A stretch of 64,000 nt of DNA from Myrmaecium sp. VS I D KN 1 (GCA_019775845.1 JADQAV010000008.1:124001-188000), one strand, 5' to 3'; shown: positions 1 to 12,500, numbered from the stretch's first letter. Translations and numbers: made by a program. Notes: a model not told the origin generated them from the sequence alone.

Positions 1-844
1 GGCCAGCTCGTCGGCTGGGTGACCGTGGCCCATAGCAAAGCTTGCAGGCGCTTATTCGCGACGAAGACGGTAGGCAAGCACCAGATGCCCATGCTCCATT
101 TCGTCCGAACAAGACGGGGGAGGAGGGATCGATCTCACCTTCATATTGATCCTGGATGATGCGATAGGCCCAGCGCCATGCTGCGGCTGGGGGAGGCCGA
201 AAGGGCACGGCTTACATCCAGCGTCCCCGTGCTCTGCGGCATACCATATCAAGCACCGCATGCATGGGTTGAGGCTTTTGTTTCCCCTTTCGGCGTCTGG
301 AAGACGCTTCTTAGCTTCCAGGTTGTGAAATGGCGAGTATGACGAAAACACGTGGTTAGAAGGCCTCCACACATTTGCTGTCTCTGGAGAAGAGCTACAA
401 CTGTCGCTGCCACGTGTCTAGGCCAAAAGCTTTTTGAAGAGGCCGGTGGCCTTATTGAAGGTTGCAATGCGCATCGAGGATAGGGCATGCGCTCCGTGAT
501 GCCTTATTCCGCAGGTAGGATACCGCGCTGTTCCAGCTCGGTCTGTCCTTGTTTAATGAACGAGGTGACAGTAGAAGAGAAAGACCGGTATCTACTCACT
601 TCGATATTGACGGGTTTAGCCACGTCTTGTAGACCTTGACGTTTGATATCGAGGCCCTCGACGGAATCAGCCTCTGCGGAGCCACAAGCACCGCGGCTAC
701 CACCGGGCGGTATGTTAGCCTGTAAGCGAGTCAGAAGGAGCACACAAGGAAGCCACCGGAGAGGAGCAGACGTACCGTCCGCCGGTCTCCACCATGCCCG
801 TACTATATTATTTCGCGTTTATAGTTAGCTAGGTGCTCGTACGC
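1..844. other. No supported gene
   Basis: Several overlapping frames on both strands are open, but none shows a recognisable motif, splice set or preferred codon pattern. I see nothing to annotate. Confidence 0.4.
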
Positions 845-1204
845 CTAGCTCCACGCCGCGGATAGGGTTATAGCGGGTCCCTCTAGATCCCCCAGGTGGA
901 AGATCCTTAACCAGTCTATAATCTCCACGCTCTTATAGACGTGGTCACCGAAGCGAAGCTTATTAACCGTAAACATCGTCCCGTCCGTGCTACAGCCGAC
1001 CGTGAACGCCTCGATAATAGGGTAACCGCGAGCGTCGAGGGCGAAGGTTCTATCTCCTTTACTAGCCTTTAAGCGCGCGAACAGGCAGTATCCGCGCTCG
1101 ACTACGCGGCCGGTCTGGGGGTTATAAGTAAGGACTAGAGTATGTAGGCGCTCGGCGGCCGGGCAGCCTTTGGAAATAATACATGGACTGGAGCGCGGCA
1201 GCAC
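845..1204 (-). pseudogene. QTGRV-family coding relic (copy 1)
   Basis: A minus-strand frame of about 119 residues contains the block LVLTYNPQTGRVVERGYC, then LFARLKASKGDRTFALDARG and VGCSTDGTMF. The same block recurs at 44245-44390 and 56853-57164, so it is a repeated coding segment and not a chance frame. The C-terminal part (DHVYKSVEIIDWLRIFHLGD) looks like globular protein. I do not recognise the family. The other two copies lie within about 10 kb of SNF2-helicase-like relics, which suggests one larger multi-copy gene or element, but this is inference. No clear start codon or intron set is visible, so I treat it as a fragment. Confidence 0.45.
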
Positions 1205-1291
1205 TACGGTTCAGAATGATGACTATCAAGCCCAGATACCTTAGTCAGTCATACAGACAAGTTCGTTCTTTCGGGTGGTTCCTACCTCACA

Positions 1292-1540
1292 TCATTCCCT
1301 TCCCCTCTCGATGCCCAACCTTAGCTCAGGTGAGCGGAGTCGCCTTCCTCGTCTCAGAGGCCGCGGGAGTAGACAGCGTTGTGCAGGCGCATGGAACAGG
1401 CCCTCGTACATCTCCCACAGCGCCAGGGGAGAAACATCCGCTCGTTCAGCCATTTCCTCTGCTTCTTCTAGGATCAGACCGGAGTTCCAAAGGACCGAAT
1501 CGGTAGGCATGTCGTCAAAGGTAGCGACCACGTCGTGGGG
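1292..1540 (-). pseudogene. Coding relic with TDSVLWNSG motif
   Basis: The minus-strand frame includes DDMPTDSVLWNSGLILEEAE followed by an acidic helical run (EMAERADVSPLALWEMYEGL). A related peptide, TDGVLWNSGSLM, is read on the plus strand at about 4350-4390. The pair therefore seems to be dispersed, inverted copies of one coding segment. The family is unknown to me. The frame has no ATG of its own and both ends run into unrelated sequence. Confidence 0.3.
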
Positions 1541-1739
1541 TTTCCCGCTATTCCATCTTATCGCTGGCGCTTGACAGGTACCGTGAGTATATACCCTCCG
1601 CTGGAGAACCACGATCGGGCCTTCGTTGGGAGGCGCGGCGAGGCAGGCTGTCGGGTCTGGTTATTACTACAGCTAGCCAGACGCCGACCGGCCACTGGTG
1701 AACTTACGGACGACTTTTCATTCTTCTTTCAATTTTACT

Positions 1740-1976
1740 TTATCTCTTTACCCTAAACTTTAGGGTGATAACTTCGTCGTATTGAACTGGAAGAACGTCT
1801 CTACCTTCCTCGAATAGAAGGACCTCTTCCTCAGATTCATTGTCGCGGGTGCGGATATATAATGGGGAGCTTCGCGTGTTTTCGAAGCGGGCGATGTTAT
1901 GAGGTCGAAAACTATATAGAAGCAACTTCTTAGTGGGTAAAGCCCCCTTCTTGCTCAGCCACAACTCTATCATGGC
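1740..1976 (-). pseudogene. Exon-like relic, paralogue of the AT-rich block at 62.3 kb
   Basis: The frame starts MIELWLSKKGALPTKKLLLY directly after an acceptor-like CATAG|GGAGCC on the minus strand. The plus strand at about 62290-62340 carries the same stretch (TAG-GGCGCTATAATAGAG, then AAGTAAGAAGGGGGCT) with many C-to-T and G-to-A differences. This copy is the less mutated of the two. The acidic tail (NESEEEVLLFEEGRDVLP) looks like true protein. The family is not recognised. Confidence 0.4.
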
Positions 1977-2192
1977 TCCCTATGAAAGGTAGAGTTTTAG
2001 AGTTAAAATCGTGAAACGTCTCTGGAAAAGAAGCAGGTCCTCTGGCTCATCAGGGCCCCCATTTGGGCAATTCTTAGGGCTCCATGGCATGACCTGGAAT
2101 ATGTTAGTAATTTCTCGCTGAATATGGAAAAATGCTTTGGGAAAATATATACCGAATTTGTTACTTTAAATGTGATGCATCTGGGGAGAGTG

Positions 2193-2510
2193 TCAATATA
2201 TATTGAAGGCCTGCCTTGCTGTGGAGGCTATCACGACCCCGTCAGGCTGTAGGGCAGCCCGATGCCCTTTTCTTGAATGTTGCATCACGAACTGATGCGT
2301 TTCAAGATGGTTCAAGACGGCGATAGAAAAAACTGTGCAAGTCCCAGTGGGACTTGTAACAAGCTCTTCGAGGCTTGCCGTGGTCTCGTGGTTGATTGCA
2401 TCGACGATTGTCTTTTTATCTCCAAATTTATCCGTCTCTGCAAATGCATCCAGCGACATCTTCGAGAGGTAGAGGAGATAGCGAAGATGGGCCAAGTTCG
2501 TGAATAGAGA
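2193..2510 (-). pseudogene. Coding-like segment, unknown family
   Basis: The minus-strand frame reads as plausible protein (YLLYLSKMSLDAFAETDKFG, then KTIVDAINHETTASLEELVT, ending ARQAFNIY and stop). No ATG lies at its N-terminal side, so the frame is either an internal exon or a fragment. It contains one palindrome (2338-2356) and is flanked on its 5' side by two more (2517-2572). Function is not recognised. Confidence 0.35.
2338..2356. repeat. Short palindrome, 9-bp arms
   Basis: CAAGTCCCA and TGGGACTTG face each other across one base. It sits inside the coding-like segment at 2193-2510. Confidence 0.8.
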
Positions 2511-2516
2511 GGTGCT

Positions 2517-2541
2517 CCAACACTCCTACAGGGAGTGTTGG
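2517..2541. repeat. Inverted repeat
   Basis: The arms CCAACACTCC and GGGAGTGTTGG pair around a TACA loop. It is immediately followed by the longer palindrome at 2545-2572. Confidence 0.8.
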
Positions 2542-2544
2542 CCA

Positions 2545-2572
2545 GGGTTACCGACTATATAGTCGGTAACCC
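2545..2572. repeat. Perfect 28-nt palindrome
   Basis: The 14-base half GGGTTACCGACTAT is followed at once by its exact reverse complement, with no spacer. This is the most perfect of three palindromes in 235 bp. Confidence 0.85.
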
Positions 2573-3666
2573 TCATCATAGAGATGGTGGATTGCTCCGG
2601 CTGGTTGCGCCTGGCTGAGCCGAGGACTCGAGGGAACCTGGCGACTTAGAGCTGGCAGAATGTAAGTCTAAACATTGACGGTTGCGGTGCGGACTATTTC
2701 GGCAGTACAAGGAGCCGCAGCACCGCGTTACCTTGCGGTACCATGGACGTTGCCTTCCTTCAGACGGGCGAAGGCTGTTTGACCTAAGCGGAAGGGTGGG
2801 CCACACGGTTAGCTGATAACTCGACACAGACAGCTTCCGTCGGCTGCGGCGTCTTGCCTCAGCCAGTGAGCTATATATAAGGTAGCATACCTATACAGGC
2901 GCCGGCTTAGTCCGATCTGATGACATCTTTCCGCGGCTCCCGCATTGCCATACGAGCCGGACCTCGTCATACCTCGCTCTTTTGACCTCGTCTTGAAGGC
3001 CTGGAAAGTGAGCATGGAGGCATCCAGTGCAATAAGATTGAGTTCTCTAGCAGTATACGACGGTGACTAGGGAAGGCGAAGTGAATCCGTGGCTCCGGGA
3101 CCGCCCACAAAGAGGAAGCGGTCTTTGAAGAAGTGATCCATCCTCAACGACCGGACCGAGCGGACGCGACGTCAGCTTCTTGGTCAGGCATGGTCGAGCA
3201 CGCACAGGCGATGTTGTAGTCTGCGGTGTTCACAAGCCCCGGACTGGCCCATACTGCATTGATATCCCAATGCACCGACTTTGTCGTGTAGAAAGACCCG
3301 CAGGCCTCCCGCTTGTACGAACATGTGGGGGATGATATAACTCCTGAGAACAGCCGAAGGACCCTTTAGATGGGTCGATCATACTTGAGCCCGCCGGGGA
3401 GAAAGAGAACAGCAAACATGGCCCTCAGGGAACGAGCGGCCGAAAGGTACCAGGGAACGATAGATGGTTTCGAGAGACAGTCCAAGGTTGAAATTCGTCA
3501 TCAGTATTTCTGCCTTGGAAGTTTACTTGTCCGGCGACGTCCGAGCAAGGCGCAGTCGAATGCAACGTCCAGTGTTTTGTCCGAGTTAATATAACCCGCC
3601 CCCGAGCATCAAGCTGATCGTCGAAGGACATGTCCACCTCGAACATCAGTGCCCACGGACAGGCAA

Positions 3667-4300
3667 CTACCTCCTGCCGGAGGCGTTCGCGAACCAAGCA
3701 GCAGCCATAGCGAGATATCCTCGGCCTCCTCCCGCTGCATTCAGGTGCCCCACCTGGCCATCGGGCAAGACAACGGCGGGACTTGCAAGCTGGACAACGC
3801 TGCCCATGAGAGTGGGGTACAATGGTCGAGCGGCGACCGCCATGGTTCTGAGCTGGCTGCGCGTGTGCGTGCGAGGTCGGTGATATACCCACCACTTCCC
3901 AGGTCCGTCTACCGCGGCGCCATAGGGAGTACGGCGCCGCCACCACACCGGCATGGGATCCGGACAATGATGTTCGTATATAGCTTCATCGGGCCTGACA
4001 TTGGCGGATGGGGTACGTACCGGCTGTGGTGGAGAAGTGTGGACCGAAGATGGATAGGTAAGTCCGGCCGTTGGGAGGAGGGAGGAGGCGGGCGAGGTAT
4101 AGAATGACATCATCGAGCTCCTCACGCGTCCACGCAAGTAGGAATAGTGTTTTCGATGTATTCGCACGCTGTTTCCGCGTAGGCATTCGATTGCCCTGAG
4201 CGGACTGCTTTTGCGGACCGTGGAAGTTGGTAACGTAGGTAGCGACGATGGGGTCGGTATATAGGTCTGTTAGGTATACTCCCCGTTTCGTCCAGCCCAA
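3667..4300 (-). pseudogene. Decayed coding region, unknown family
   Basis: Two neighbouring minus-strand frames look coding. The first has TSKTLFLLAWTREELDDVIL and then LPPPNGRTYLSIFGPHFSTT. The second continues downstream in another frame with PDEAIYEHHCPDPMPVWW and PYGAAVDGPGKWWVYH. Composition is globular and the two pieces abut, which suggests one gene interrupted by a frame change or an unrecognised intron. I cannot name a family. Confidence 0.35.
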
Positions 4301-4309
4301 CGCGAGGGC

Positions 4310-7300
4310 TCTTTGGTGGGGGAGGCTGTTAGAGAAAGCGGCATATACAGACGGCGTTCTATGGAATTCGGGGAGTCTGATGGGGTGTTTGAGGAGATAC
4401 GTAGTAGCGTTATGGTGGATTATGTCGTGGATCGTAGAGCCTTCTCCAGGTGCAGGAAATTACATCCGGTTTCATCGGCGCAGTAGGGGGAGTCTTGCTG
4501 CACGCCTCGGGGGACCAAGCTGGTAGGGCGGTCCGGGCAGAACTTCCCCAGCTGGTCCTCCTCCCCTACGCAGGGCGAAGCCGAGAGCCGAAAGCCGCTG
4601 CGAGTGATGCGACTGTCAGTAGATGGTAGTCCGACACTGCCGTGTCGTAGATATATATCGTAGGTGGCGTTTCGTCGGTGCTCTTTCGCTTGCCTGCCCG
4701 CTGCGGCTTCTTGGGTGGGTACTCCCAGTCTGTCCCCGGTTTCAAACGTCTTGTCTTTCTACTGTCCCAGGCCGAGGCTTTCACAGTCGACTTTGGTGCC
4801 ACTGCGCACTGATTAGCGGCAAGGGAGACAGACGATCGTTTCGAGATGCTTTAATCTGCCGACTATCATTGACGCATCCTTGGTTGTAGTTGGCATGTTG
4901 AGTGGCCACCCAGGAGAGGTCACTGGCTGGTTCTGGTAATGGTGGTGGAGAAGGCTGATCGTTGCCCACGACAAGCCCGGAGGGCTAAATTTGCGGGCGT
5001 TCTTCTGTGACCCACCGCAGAAGGATGTAGGTCGTCGGATCCTCCATCCCGAGCACTGTCAACGTGTGTTGAAGTAGCTCGGTACCTACTGAATTGGACA
5101 TGTCTATATATTCCCATCGGTTGGTCATCCGAAGTCCGGTTACCGTCACTCCGTCCGGAGCAAAGGACCGGATGGTATCAGCTTTGATGCTTTGAGCTGC
5201 TTTCCCGCGTCAGCAAGCCAGACAGCGCGCTATAGGTACACCACGGATATGTATATATCCGTAGAAAAGCGCCGGTCCACTGGGTCGATCTCCTCCTGCA
5301 AGTTTGGGATGGAAGCCCATGAGCCAGCGGAGAGCATCTATTGTATGCCTTCCTCTTCGACGGTCCGTCAGGCAGAGTAGCTGTTGATCCATGATGGTAG
5401 TGCTCCCTCAGAGGAGAATGGGTTTGTGGGTAAACTGTGGATGTCTTTGTTAACCCACATGCTGGGAGACAGCAACGGACTCGCATCAAACGAGCATTGT
5501 TTGCACAACCCCGTCCTGCCTGCATTGGGTCAGCGAACTGCTTTCTCGGAGGCTGTAGAAGCTATATAAGTGAGGATGTGTCGAGGTATATAGGTGAGGA
5601 CGTGTCAAGCCTATCTTCAGATTGGCGTGGCAGGTCATTCAGCTGCGGAGCGAGTCCAAGAGAGCGATCATCACTTTCTCTTCGGGAGGTGTTACCTCTG
5701 CCGGTAGGAGCTTGTGGTGTGTTAATCCCGCAGACAGCAGACAAGCTGCCACCACGACGACGCGCAGCAGGACGGCATCGCTTCTTGGTGTCAGCAGTAC
5801 GCACAACCGCATCGAGCAGTGCTCACCTCACCCTCAACCCGATCCCACAAGCACGCAAGTAGCTATATACAATTCCCCTCCCAGCAACCACCAACATCCC
5901 ACAATAAACAAGACGGCGCCAGCGATACCGACAAACGCCAAAGAGAAGAGAAAAGCCCAGCGACCTGCTCCTTCAGAATCGAAAACGAAGGGGGGCAGGG
6001 CGGCCTTTTAAGCACCGCCCACCCTCCTCCTACCGCCTTCTAACGCTATCCGTCGCGTCATTGCTGCATCGCATCATCGACGTCCGTCCCGCGGTGTGCG
6101 GTTTACCAGCCGCGCTGCGCTGTTTAGCCGGTGTTGCTGCCACGATGGAGGGATGATGGGGTATTGGCGCTCCGGTGGCAGCGTTGTTGCTCCGCTAGCT
6201 GCTGCGGCGGTGGATACGTGGGAGAAGTATCGGCTGGGTCTGGATGTTCTTCTGGCCGTGGCATTGCGACTGCCGCTTGGATGAGCTGGAGGTATGCAGA
6301 CCGCGTCTGCGCTGTTGGATGGAGAGACTGGATATGGACGGGACACGTCCTGCTTATTGGGCGAGCAGCAGCGATAGCAGCGACAGCAGCCCCAAAGATG
6401 GCATGACGACTCCTCCGCTGCTGGCCGCTCAGTCATCGCTATCTGCCGTCGCCGGCGTCATCCAGAACTTGCTGGCCCTCTGGCGCTGCGACTTTACCAG
6501 CCCGCCTTCAGCCGGAAACAGCAGCCCGTTAGCATCGTCGGCCGTCTCGTACGAGCTACTCCGTTCGCCCTTGGGCGGCTAGATCTCTTTGGATTTACCG
6601 GCCCAGCCGCGTCTGCCGGGCCAGACGTGGTGCTCACCGCTGTACACTTCAGTCATACTGGGAGAACATCTGCGATGGTCGGAACAGACTCCTTCCCATG
6701 CTCGGCATGAGGACACTGCGACATTGAGCTTCTCGGCCGAAGATGGAGAAGCAGCAGCAGCAGAGCTCCATACTCCACTCCCACCGCCAGAGTCTTTGAC
6801 GGTGCTTTAGTTCCGCATCGACTTTAACCGCCGAGCCACCTCCAGAACCGCAACCCTACCGCCCCCCTGCCGTCCCGCGCTCTACAGCTCAATCGTCATA
6901 TCCCCACCGCTCATCCAAGCCCCTGTGCGAGCAGCTGCAGAGACGGAGAACCCCGCCAGCGCAGACACCTCCCGCACAGAGATCTGCGGGCTGAGCAGCA
7001 GTGGCCGACCCGTGTCGACCATTCGCGCGTCCCGCCCTGTGTGGCCGGTGACAAATATTGAGCTGGAGAGAGAACAACGAGGCAATCTGGCCCGGCCGGG
7101 TAGGCTGGATAAAGCGATGACGGAGGCAGAGGGGAGTGAGGCAGAAGGGAGGTGTGGTGTCGAGCGAGCAGACTTTGTCGTCGATTTCAGAGTCTCGATC
7201 GGTCTTGCCTCGACATTTGCAGCCCTGTCGGTCGGTGAACGTGCTACTAGGCAGGACACACGTCTCGATAAGTCCGTACGTTCTGTTGATCACACCGGCT

Positions 7301-9186
7301 CTGGGGGAAAGGGTCATGGGTGGGCTCAACACCGCCAGTTTCAATCCACAGCTGTCCGGCATCGACTATGCCTGTCCCGCTCTATACCTGGATAAACAGT
7401 GTAAGGGGTTTTTGCCGTTCACATACACCGTGTTGCAAGGTCCAATCCAGTTTCTCAGCATATTCAGCAGCAAAACTACACTGCGGATACAGCATCTCAA
7501 ACGAATTGCGCCCAGCAGAGTCCCCAGATCGCCAGGTCACCCATCACCGCAGTCCACCCTTTTCGAACTGCGCTCCTCCGCCTGGTATCCAAACCTCCCT
7601 GCGCTGCTTCCCGGCTCAAATTTGGAGTTGAGCTGAGCCGGGCCAGCGCAACGCAACTCCTCCCCGCCCCTACCACCCCAATTCTCAACTTCAGAAAGAC
7701 GAACAGCACGAGCGGCCGATACCGACCACTCGCCCCTACCAACACCGCTCGAAAACCCGTGAACCACTTTGCCATGTCACTGACAGATGTCCTCCGTCCC
7801 CAAATCCCGCTCCAGGTTTCTAACGACCTTTTAATTTACCCATGCCGCTACATACCGCATGTACCTACATACCTTCATACAGCCGAGCCGCCCTTCACCT
7901 TGGCCTGTCTTTGCCGCTCCCGCCGACCCAGCTCGGGCTCTTTGGTTGCTCTCGCTCGGCCGAAGGGTATGGCTGGTTGAAGGGGCTTCCTCGGCCGATC
8001 TGAAGTTACCGGGGACTGTGGACGTGGTATGGAGAGAAAGTGGGGTGATGTGGTATGCCGTGGGAGCTTCTTGGAAGGGTGTACTGACTGATGCGAGTGG
8101 TGATAGGTCTGGACTTCTTGGAGGTGGTGGAGGTGGATGGATTGGTGAAGATCAAGGAAGAGGGAGGAGGGTGGAGATGGATCTATCTTGGGTGGAGGTG
8201 GAGATCGTAGGTAACTGAGATGGATGGTATGAGCGGCAGGATTGGGGGATGAGAGTGGAAGGGGTTGTTTGACCGGACTTCCTTTGTCTCGTAGTTGGAT
8301 ATGTGTTTTTGATTGCTTTGTACAGAGAAATCGAATTTGGTGGTTATGAAAGCTGCACGAGAATCTGAGCACTCTTCCTCTACTTTATTTCTTGCTTCTC
8401 GTATCTGCTAACCCATATCGTAATATCGTAATATAGGATACATTTCTTGCTCATTGCAATTGCTTTATTATGGAACTGGTTTCTCTGAAACCGAGGTTAC
8501 TCGCTCAAATCTCTGCTCTCTTTCATATTCTATGATCTACTCGCTTGAATTACACCGTATTCTTTATATTACTGTGTGGATAATACATACTTGCCTCCTC
8601 CCTTCTTCCTGCCGTTCTACCTCTCCTTTCGTCGCGCGCTTCACTGCCAGTTTGCTTTCTCTATCCATTGACAATCCCACTGCAGTTCCTATTTTCCCCA
8701 TACCAATGATATCAAGATCATACCTCATTCTGGTCACGCCGTTTCGTCCAGCAAGCCTAGTCGTACGCCAAAGCTACATCCATTCGATTCCAAAACGTGC
8801 CGTCTTCAGCTTGAGCTTCATTTCAAAATCAATCACCTTTTCCCGGCTTCTCGCTTCTCCAGCATTAATATGAGACTCCTTGAACTGACAATATGCTCCA
8901 ACAATGAGTGGTGAGTTCCATATCGACCAGTCCTTGCCGCTTTGGACATCCCTTTTCCGGTGATTCTACTCATAATCCCGCCCACGCATATTCTCTTGTT
9001 CCCCTTGGATATCCTGTCTCGCATGTGTATCTCCTTCAATTTGCCTTCATTCATTTCTCCGTCGTCCATGCACCAGTGTGCGTCGGTGCGGCTCATCCTG
9101 CACATAAGTCCGGCCGTCTTACCGCTCCCGTAGGTATTGGATAGTATCTCGCTTTCACCATCTCGGTGACCAGTCTCGTCGTTACT
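4310..9186. other. No confident gene; low-complexity tracts
   Basis: Long open frames exist on both strands between about 6.1 and 7.6 kb (for example a minus-strand frame at 6882-7259 ending SGGDMTIEL), but no start, intron set or motif separates real from shadow frames. A GA-rich stretch (about 8100-8210) gives repetitive Gly/Trp or Pro/His reading only. A short exact-looking tandem lies at 5561-5608. Confidence 0.4.
5561..5608 (+). repeat. 24-bp tandem duplication
   Basis: Two adjacent copies of TATATARGTGAGGAYGTGTC are spaced 24 bp apart and differ at a few positions. Confidence 0.7.
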
Positions 9187-9621
9187 CTATATCCGGTCAG
9201 TCATCTCATATCTTTGCCTATATCCAGACTGTAGTTTGAGCGCCAGATCCCCAACCGCCCTCATTGAACTACCTGTGGGGCCCTCCGGTATACTGATATC
9301 GTCTGCTGTCCATGACTCTCCTCGAAACCGTATCGCGCTGACAATTAGACGGTAGAAAAGACTCCGGATCGTAGCCGAAGAACGCTGCTGGACGCGGCTC
9401 ACGAGTGGGCAGAAGAAAACGGTGTCAGCGTTCGGCAAAGCGCGAAGAGTGTCACCGGCTGCGTATTGCTTCGTCGCTAGAGCTGCGGAAAGGACGCATT
9501 GCGTGACGACTCGCTTGACGGTGCCTTTCCTGCGGTTCAAGCTGATTCCGACGGCGCTGTCGTCTTCTTTTTCGCGATTGTTGTCTTTCTCTTTGCTCGA
9601 CAGTCTGTCTTTCAGCGAGCT
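9187..9621 (-). CDS. Coding-like terminal exon, unknown protein
   Basis: An open minus-strand frame of 144 codons plus a stop reads as a charged linker (LSSKEKDNNREKEDDSAVGI) followed by globular sequence (LRALPNADTVFFCPLVSRV, then YRLIVSAIRFRGESWTADD) and ends YEMTDRI. There is no ATG until 40 residues before the end, so it is most likely a last exon with its first exon upstream (above 9621). A donor GTAAGT lies on this strand near 9760, but I could not connect it convincingly. No domain is recognised. It could also be a gene fragment. Confidence 0.4.
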   Translation of the reverse strand, partial: SSLKDRLSSKEKDNNREKEDDSAVGISLNRRKGTVKRVVTQCVLSAALATKQYAAGDTLRALPNADTVFFCPLVSRVQQRSSATIRSLFYRLIVSAIRFRGESWTADDISIPEGPTGSSMRAVGDLALKLQSGYRQRYEMTDRI

Positions 9622-10105
9622 TTATCGCGTTCTCGCTCAGTCAAGCGTCTAGAGCAAGGCTGCGGCTCTCGTTGCCTCAGGCGCCTGGTTTCATAGGTGT
9701 AACAGGGCGTCTTGCCGGATGGAAAGTCCTGATAGTAGTCGTGGTGGTGAGTTCACTTACAGAGCGTTCTCACAGCCTCGCAGCGCCACGTGACGTGGTC
9801 GGCCGTCGAGGAAGCGGTGTAAAGATGTCAATTTGCAGTGCAATTTCCCTGCCTCGAGTGTGAGCTCAGGGTCCAGTCACGCAGCCAGGGCAGGCTCTCT
9901 TGTTTATCTGCGTCGTCTCCTTCTGCTTCTTCTTCTTCTTCTCTTTCCTCTTGTCATCCATTTTCCCCAGTGTCGTGCGTACGTATGCCCTTGTTGTTGC
10001 AACACCATGCTCGTCTGCTGCGTCGTTCAATTGTGAGAGAAGCATTTGCTGACAGTCGTCTTTTCGACAGAAAGCCTCACCGTCGTCGCCTCCACCACCA
10101 CCCCA

Positions 10106-10674
10106 ATGGCTCCCGCTGCCACCACCACCCTCAACGCCTCCATCAAGGAGAAGATGGCCACCGCCAAACACAATGTGGTGGCCCACAAGGCAAGACTCTC
10201 GGCCGTCATCCTCAAGGCCAACAAGAAGAGGAACGAGAAGAAGGCAAGCGGCCCCGCCTCGCCGCCGCAGCAGCCCTTCCTCGTCCGCGTCAAGAAGACC
10301 GTGGTCATCACGGTCGAGCTGACCCTCTGCCCGTAAGCCTCTCTTCCTTTCCTCCCTCGTATATAAACCACCAACTAACATACAACGTCAACAACAGCCC
10401 TCCGCGCCGCCCTCGCGCCAGCCGCCCCGTCTCTGGGGTCTTTGAAGAAGACGGTGTGGCCGAAGCGGCCGCGGCTGGCTTCGAGCGCACCGTCACCATC
10501 ACCACCGACGCTGCTGCTGCCTCCGCCTCCGCCTCCACCTCTGCCTTCGCCGCCGCCGCCGCTGCTGCCACTGCTGCTGCCGCCGCCGCCGCCGACCTAT
10601 CCCTCCCCCGCCGCCACAGCCGCCGCGTTCGCTTCGGCGACCGGCTCCGTCGCCTCGTCCGCAAGGATGAGTGA
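10106..10674 (+). CDS. Small basic/Ala-rich protein, two exons
   Basis: Exon 1 is 10106-10332 and exon 2 is 10398-10674, joined across a 65-nt intron with donor GTAAGC and acceptor CAACAG. The product is 167 residues. The ATG sits in a good fungal context (CCCAATGGC) after a long pyrimidine-rich leader. Residues 1-50 are basic and helical (KEKMATAKHNVVAHKARLSA). A hydrophobic beta-like stretch follows (LVRVKKTVVITVELTL), then a Pro/Arg linker, FERTVTITTD, a long Ala/Ser tract encoded by GCN repeats, and a basic tail RRVRFGDRLRRLVRKDE. The splice join keeps one frame through both exons, which supports the model. The Ala tract is a trinucleotide repeat and probably length-variable. No family is recognised; the basic ends would fit nucleic-acid or nuclear localisation, but that is a guess. 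Confidence 0.6.
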
Positions 10675-10689
10675 AGACGTGGGCTGTGT

Positions 10690-12500
10690 TTTCTTTCTCC
10701 CTTATATAGCTTAGAAGGCTTCGGGATGGCCTTGGGCCAATTTCATTCTGCTTCTTCTTCTTCTGGTACTTCTTCTTTAGTGTCTTAGTCTTCCCCTTCC
10801 TCCTCCTCCTCTTCTTCCACTGCGTCTACTTCCTCATTGTCTCTACGCTTCGTCTTCCTCCTCAAAGCGCCAATGGCGCGACGACGTATCAGAACCTGCT
10901 ATCCCTGCACGCATCGTTGGATCCTCAGGCTCTTGCGTAGTACATCTAGTCAATTGTAGAAGGGAGAGCTTCAGATCTCTTCTATAGTTGCTTCATAGGC
11001 CTACCAGCAAGAACCTGCCTCAGCACCTCGCTGCGGCTCTGGGTTTGGGTGCCTCAGGCGCTGCTATTCCGCTGTCAGCCTTGTAGACAATGAGACAAAT
11101 AGGTGGATGGAAGAATCTGGTTTAGAACTGGTTATGACTACCTCTTCAGCGTTTACGGAGATCTCGACGATGCTAATATGGGGGTCCAGATAGCCGGCCT
11201 GCGATACGCTGTATTGGCCTTCAAACGGGCCTAGCATGGATGAACGACGGGCCAATAGAGCCAAAGGGCAGACACGCAACAAGACAAGTGGATGGATCCA
11301 ACACCAAGAAATCCGTCCGCTTGTTTGCAAGGAAGACCACCAACATCCGTTCCTGAACCAAACAGGCGTAATCCGAACGCACAACCACTCCCTTAACGTG
11401 GATCAGTCAAAGAGTTCGCCAAAAGCGAAGCCAACGGCAACATAGCTCGTCCGCACGGCCGTATCTCGGCCTCATACTCAAAGCTGATCACGGCAATGCC
11501 TCATTGTCAATACCAGACACAGCCAGGTCTTCTTTAATATCCGCGGCGGCACTCAAAAATCGGGACCCAGCTTCTTCATCTCTGAACTGCTCACCACGCT
11601 CGGGTCCATATCCTCCGCTCGACCCGCTACCTCTCGTTCACGACATACACTGCTCTACCCTCCGGCGACCAAACCCGACGGCGATAATTGGCATATCCCC
11701 CAGAGGGCACGGCGATATTGGAAGGATGGGGGAAGGAAACGGAGCTTGTGTATTGCCCACGGGTGATTCTACGCGGCAGGTATATCGCCATACTTCAACG
11801 TCTGTCATCGAGTGGATGGGATGCTATACGTCCATTTCGGTCCGGCTGTTGAGCTCGCGATGATACAACGCCTGAGTGGGAAGATTACGACTTTAGGTAG
11901 TCAAACAGCAAGAAAGCCCAAAAGAGCGCAGAAAAACCGTATAGCTGATTGCTTCAGCAATTTCGGCACCGCGTCGAGACCACTGCGAAACAAGAGCAGC
12001 AAAGCAATTGTGGCATCGACTCCAGCCGTTCTCTTGATCGTCTACTCCACACACCTTTACCTTGATCATGGGACGCGCACCCTCCATACGCTCAACTCCT
12101 AACGGAGATACTCTGAACAAGCTGCGAAATCTGGAAATAATCAAGGCGGCTCAGCACGGCGGGATATACCTTCACTTCGTGCAGACGGGAGAGATGAACA
12201 ATCAGAACCGAGGGCTGGGCAAGGCTTGACGTGCGTCGCCACCGCAGGGTTCGGAAGAGGAGCTACTTCCTGCTTCTTTATACACAAGGGATCGGCCAGT
12301 TTGCGTGTGGCGCCGTCGTGATTTCAGGACCAATCGACGCGACCCCCGGTCTGGCATCTACCAACGCATACGTATGGATGTTCTCCGGGAGACATATTCT
12401 CCAACCTTGATCTGCCGTCAGTACGATGTCTTCCCAGACTGGCCAGCATCCGCCTCTTGAACTCGTTAATCCGGCCGTATCGGAAACCCTTCATATACTG
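10690..12500. other. No confident gene
   Basis: The first 200 bp are TTC/CTT-rich (probable 3' untranslated or spacer sequence of the upstream gene). Between 11.0 and 12.2 kb short coding-like peptides appear on the minus strand (GPFEGQYSVSQAGYLDPHIS near 11.2 kb; VKVCGVDDQENGWSRCHNC near 12.0 kb) in different frames. They may be remains of one gene, but I cannot model it. Confidence 0.35.

Noticed and set aside
7875-8372. 165-codon minus-strand frame rich in His, Pro and Ser
   Set aside because: It is the complement of a GA/GT-rich low-complexity tract; the plus strand is equally open. No sign of a gene.
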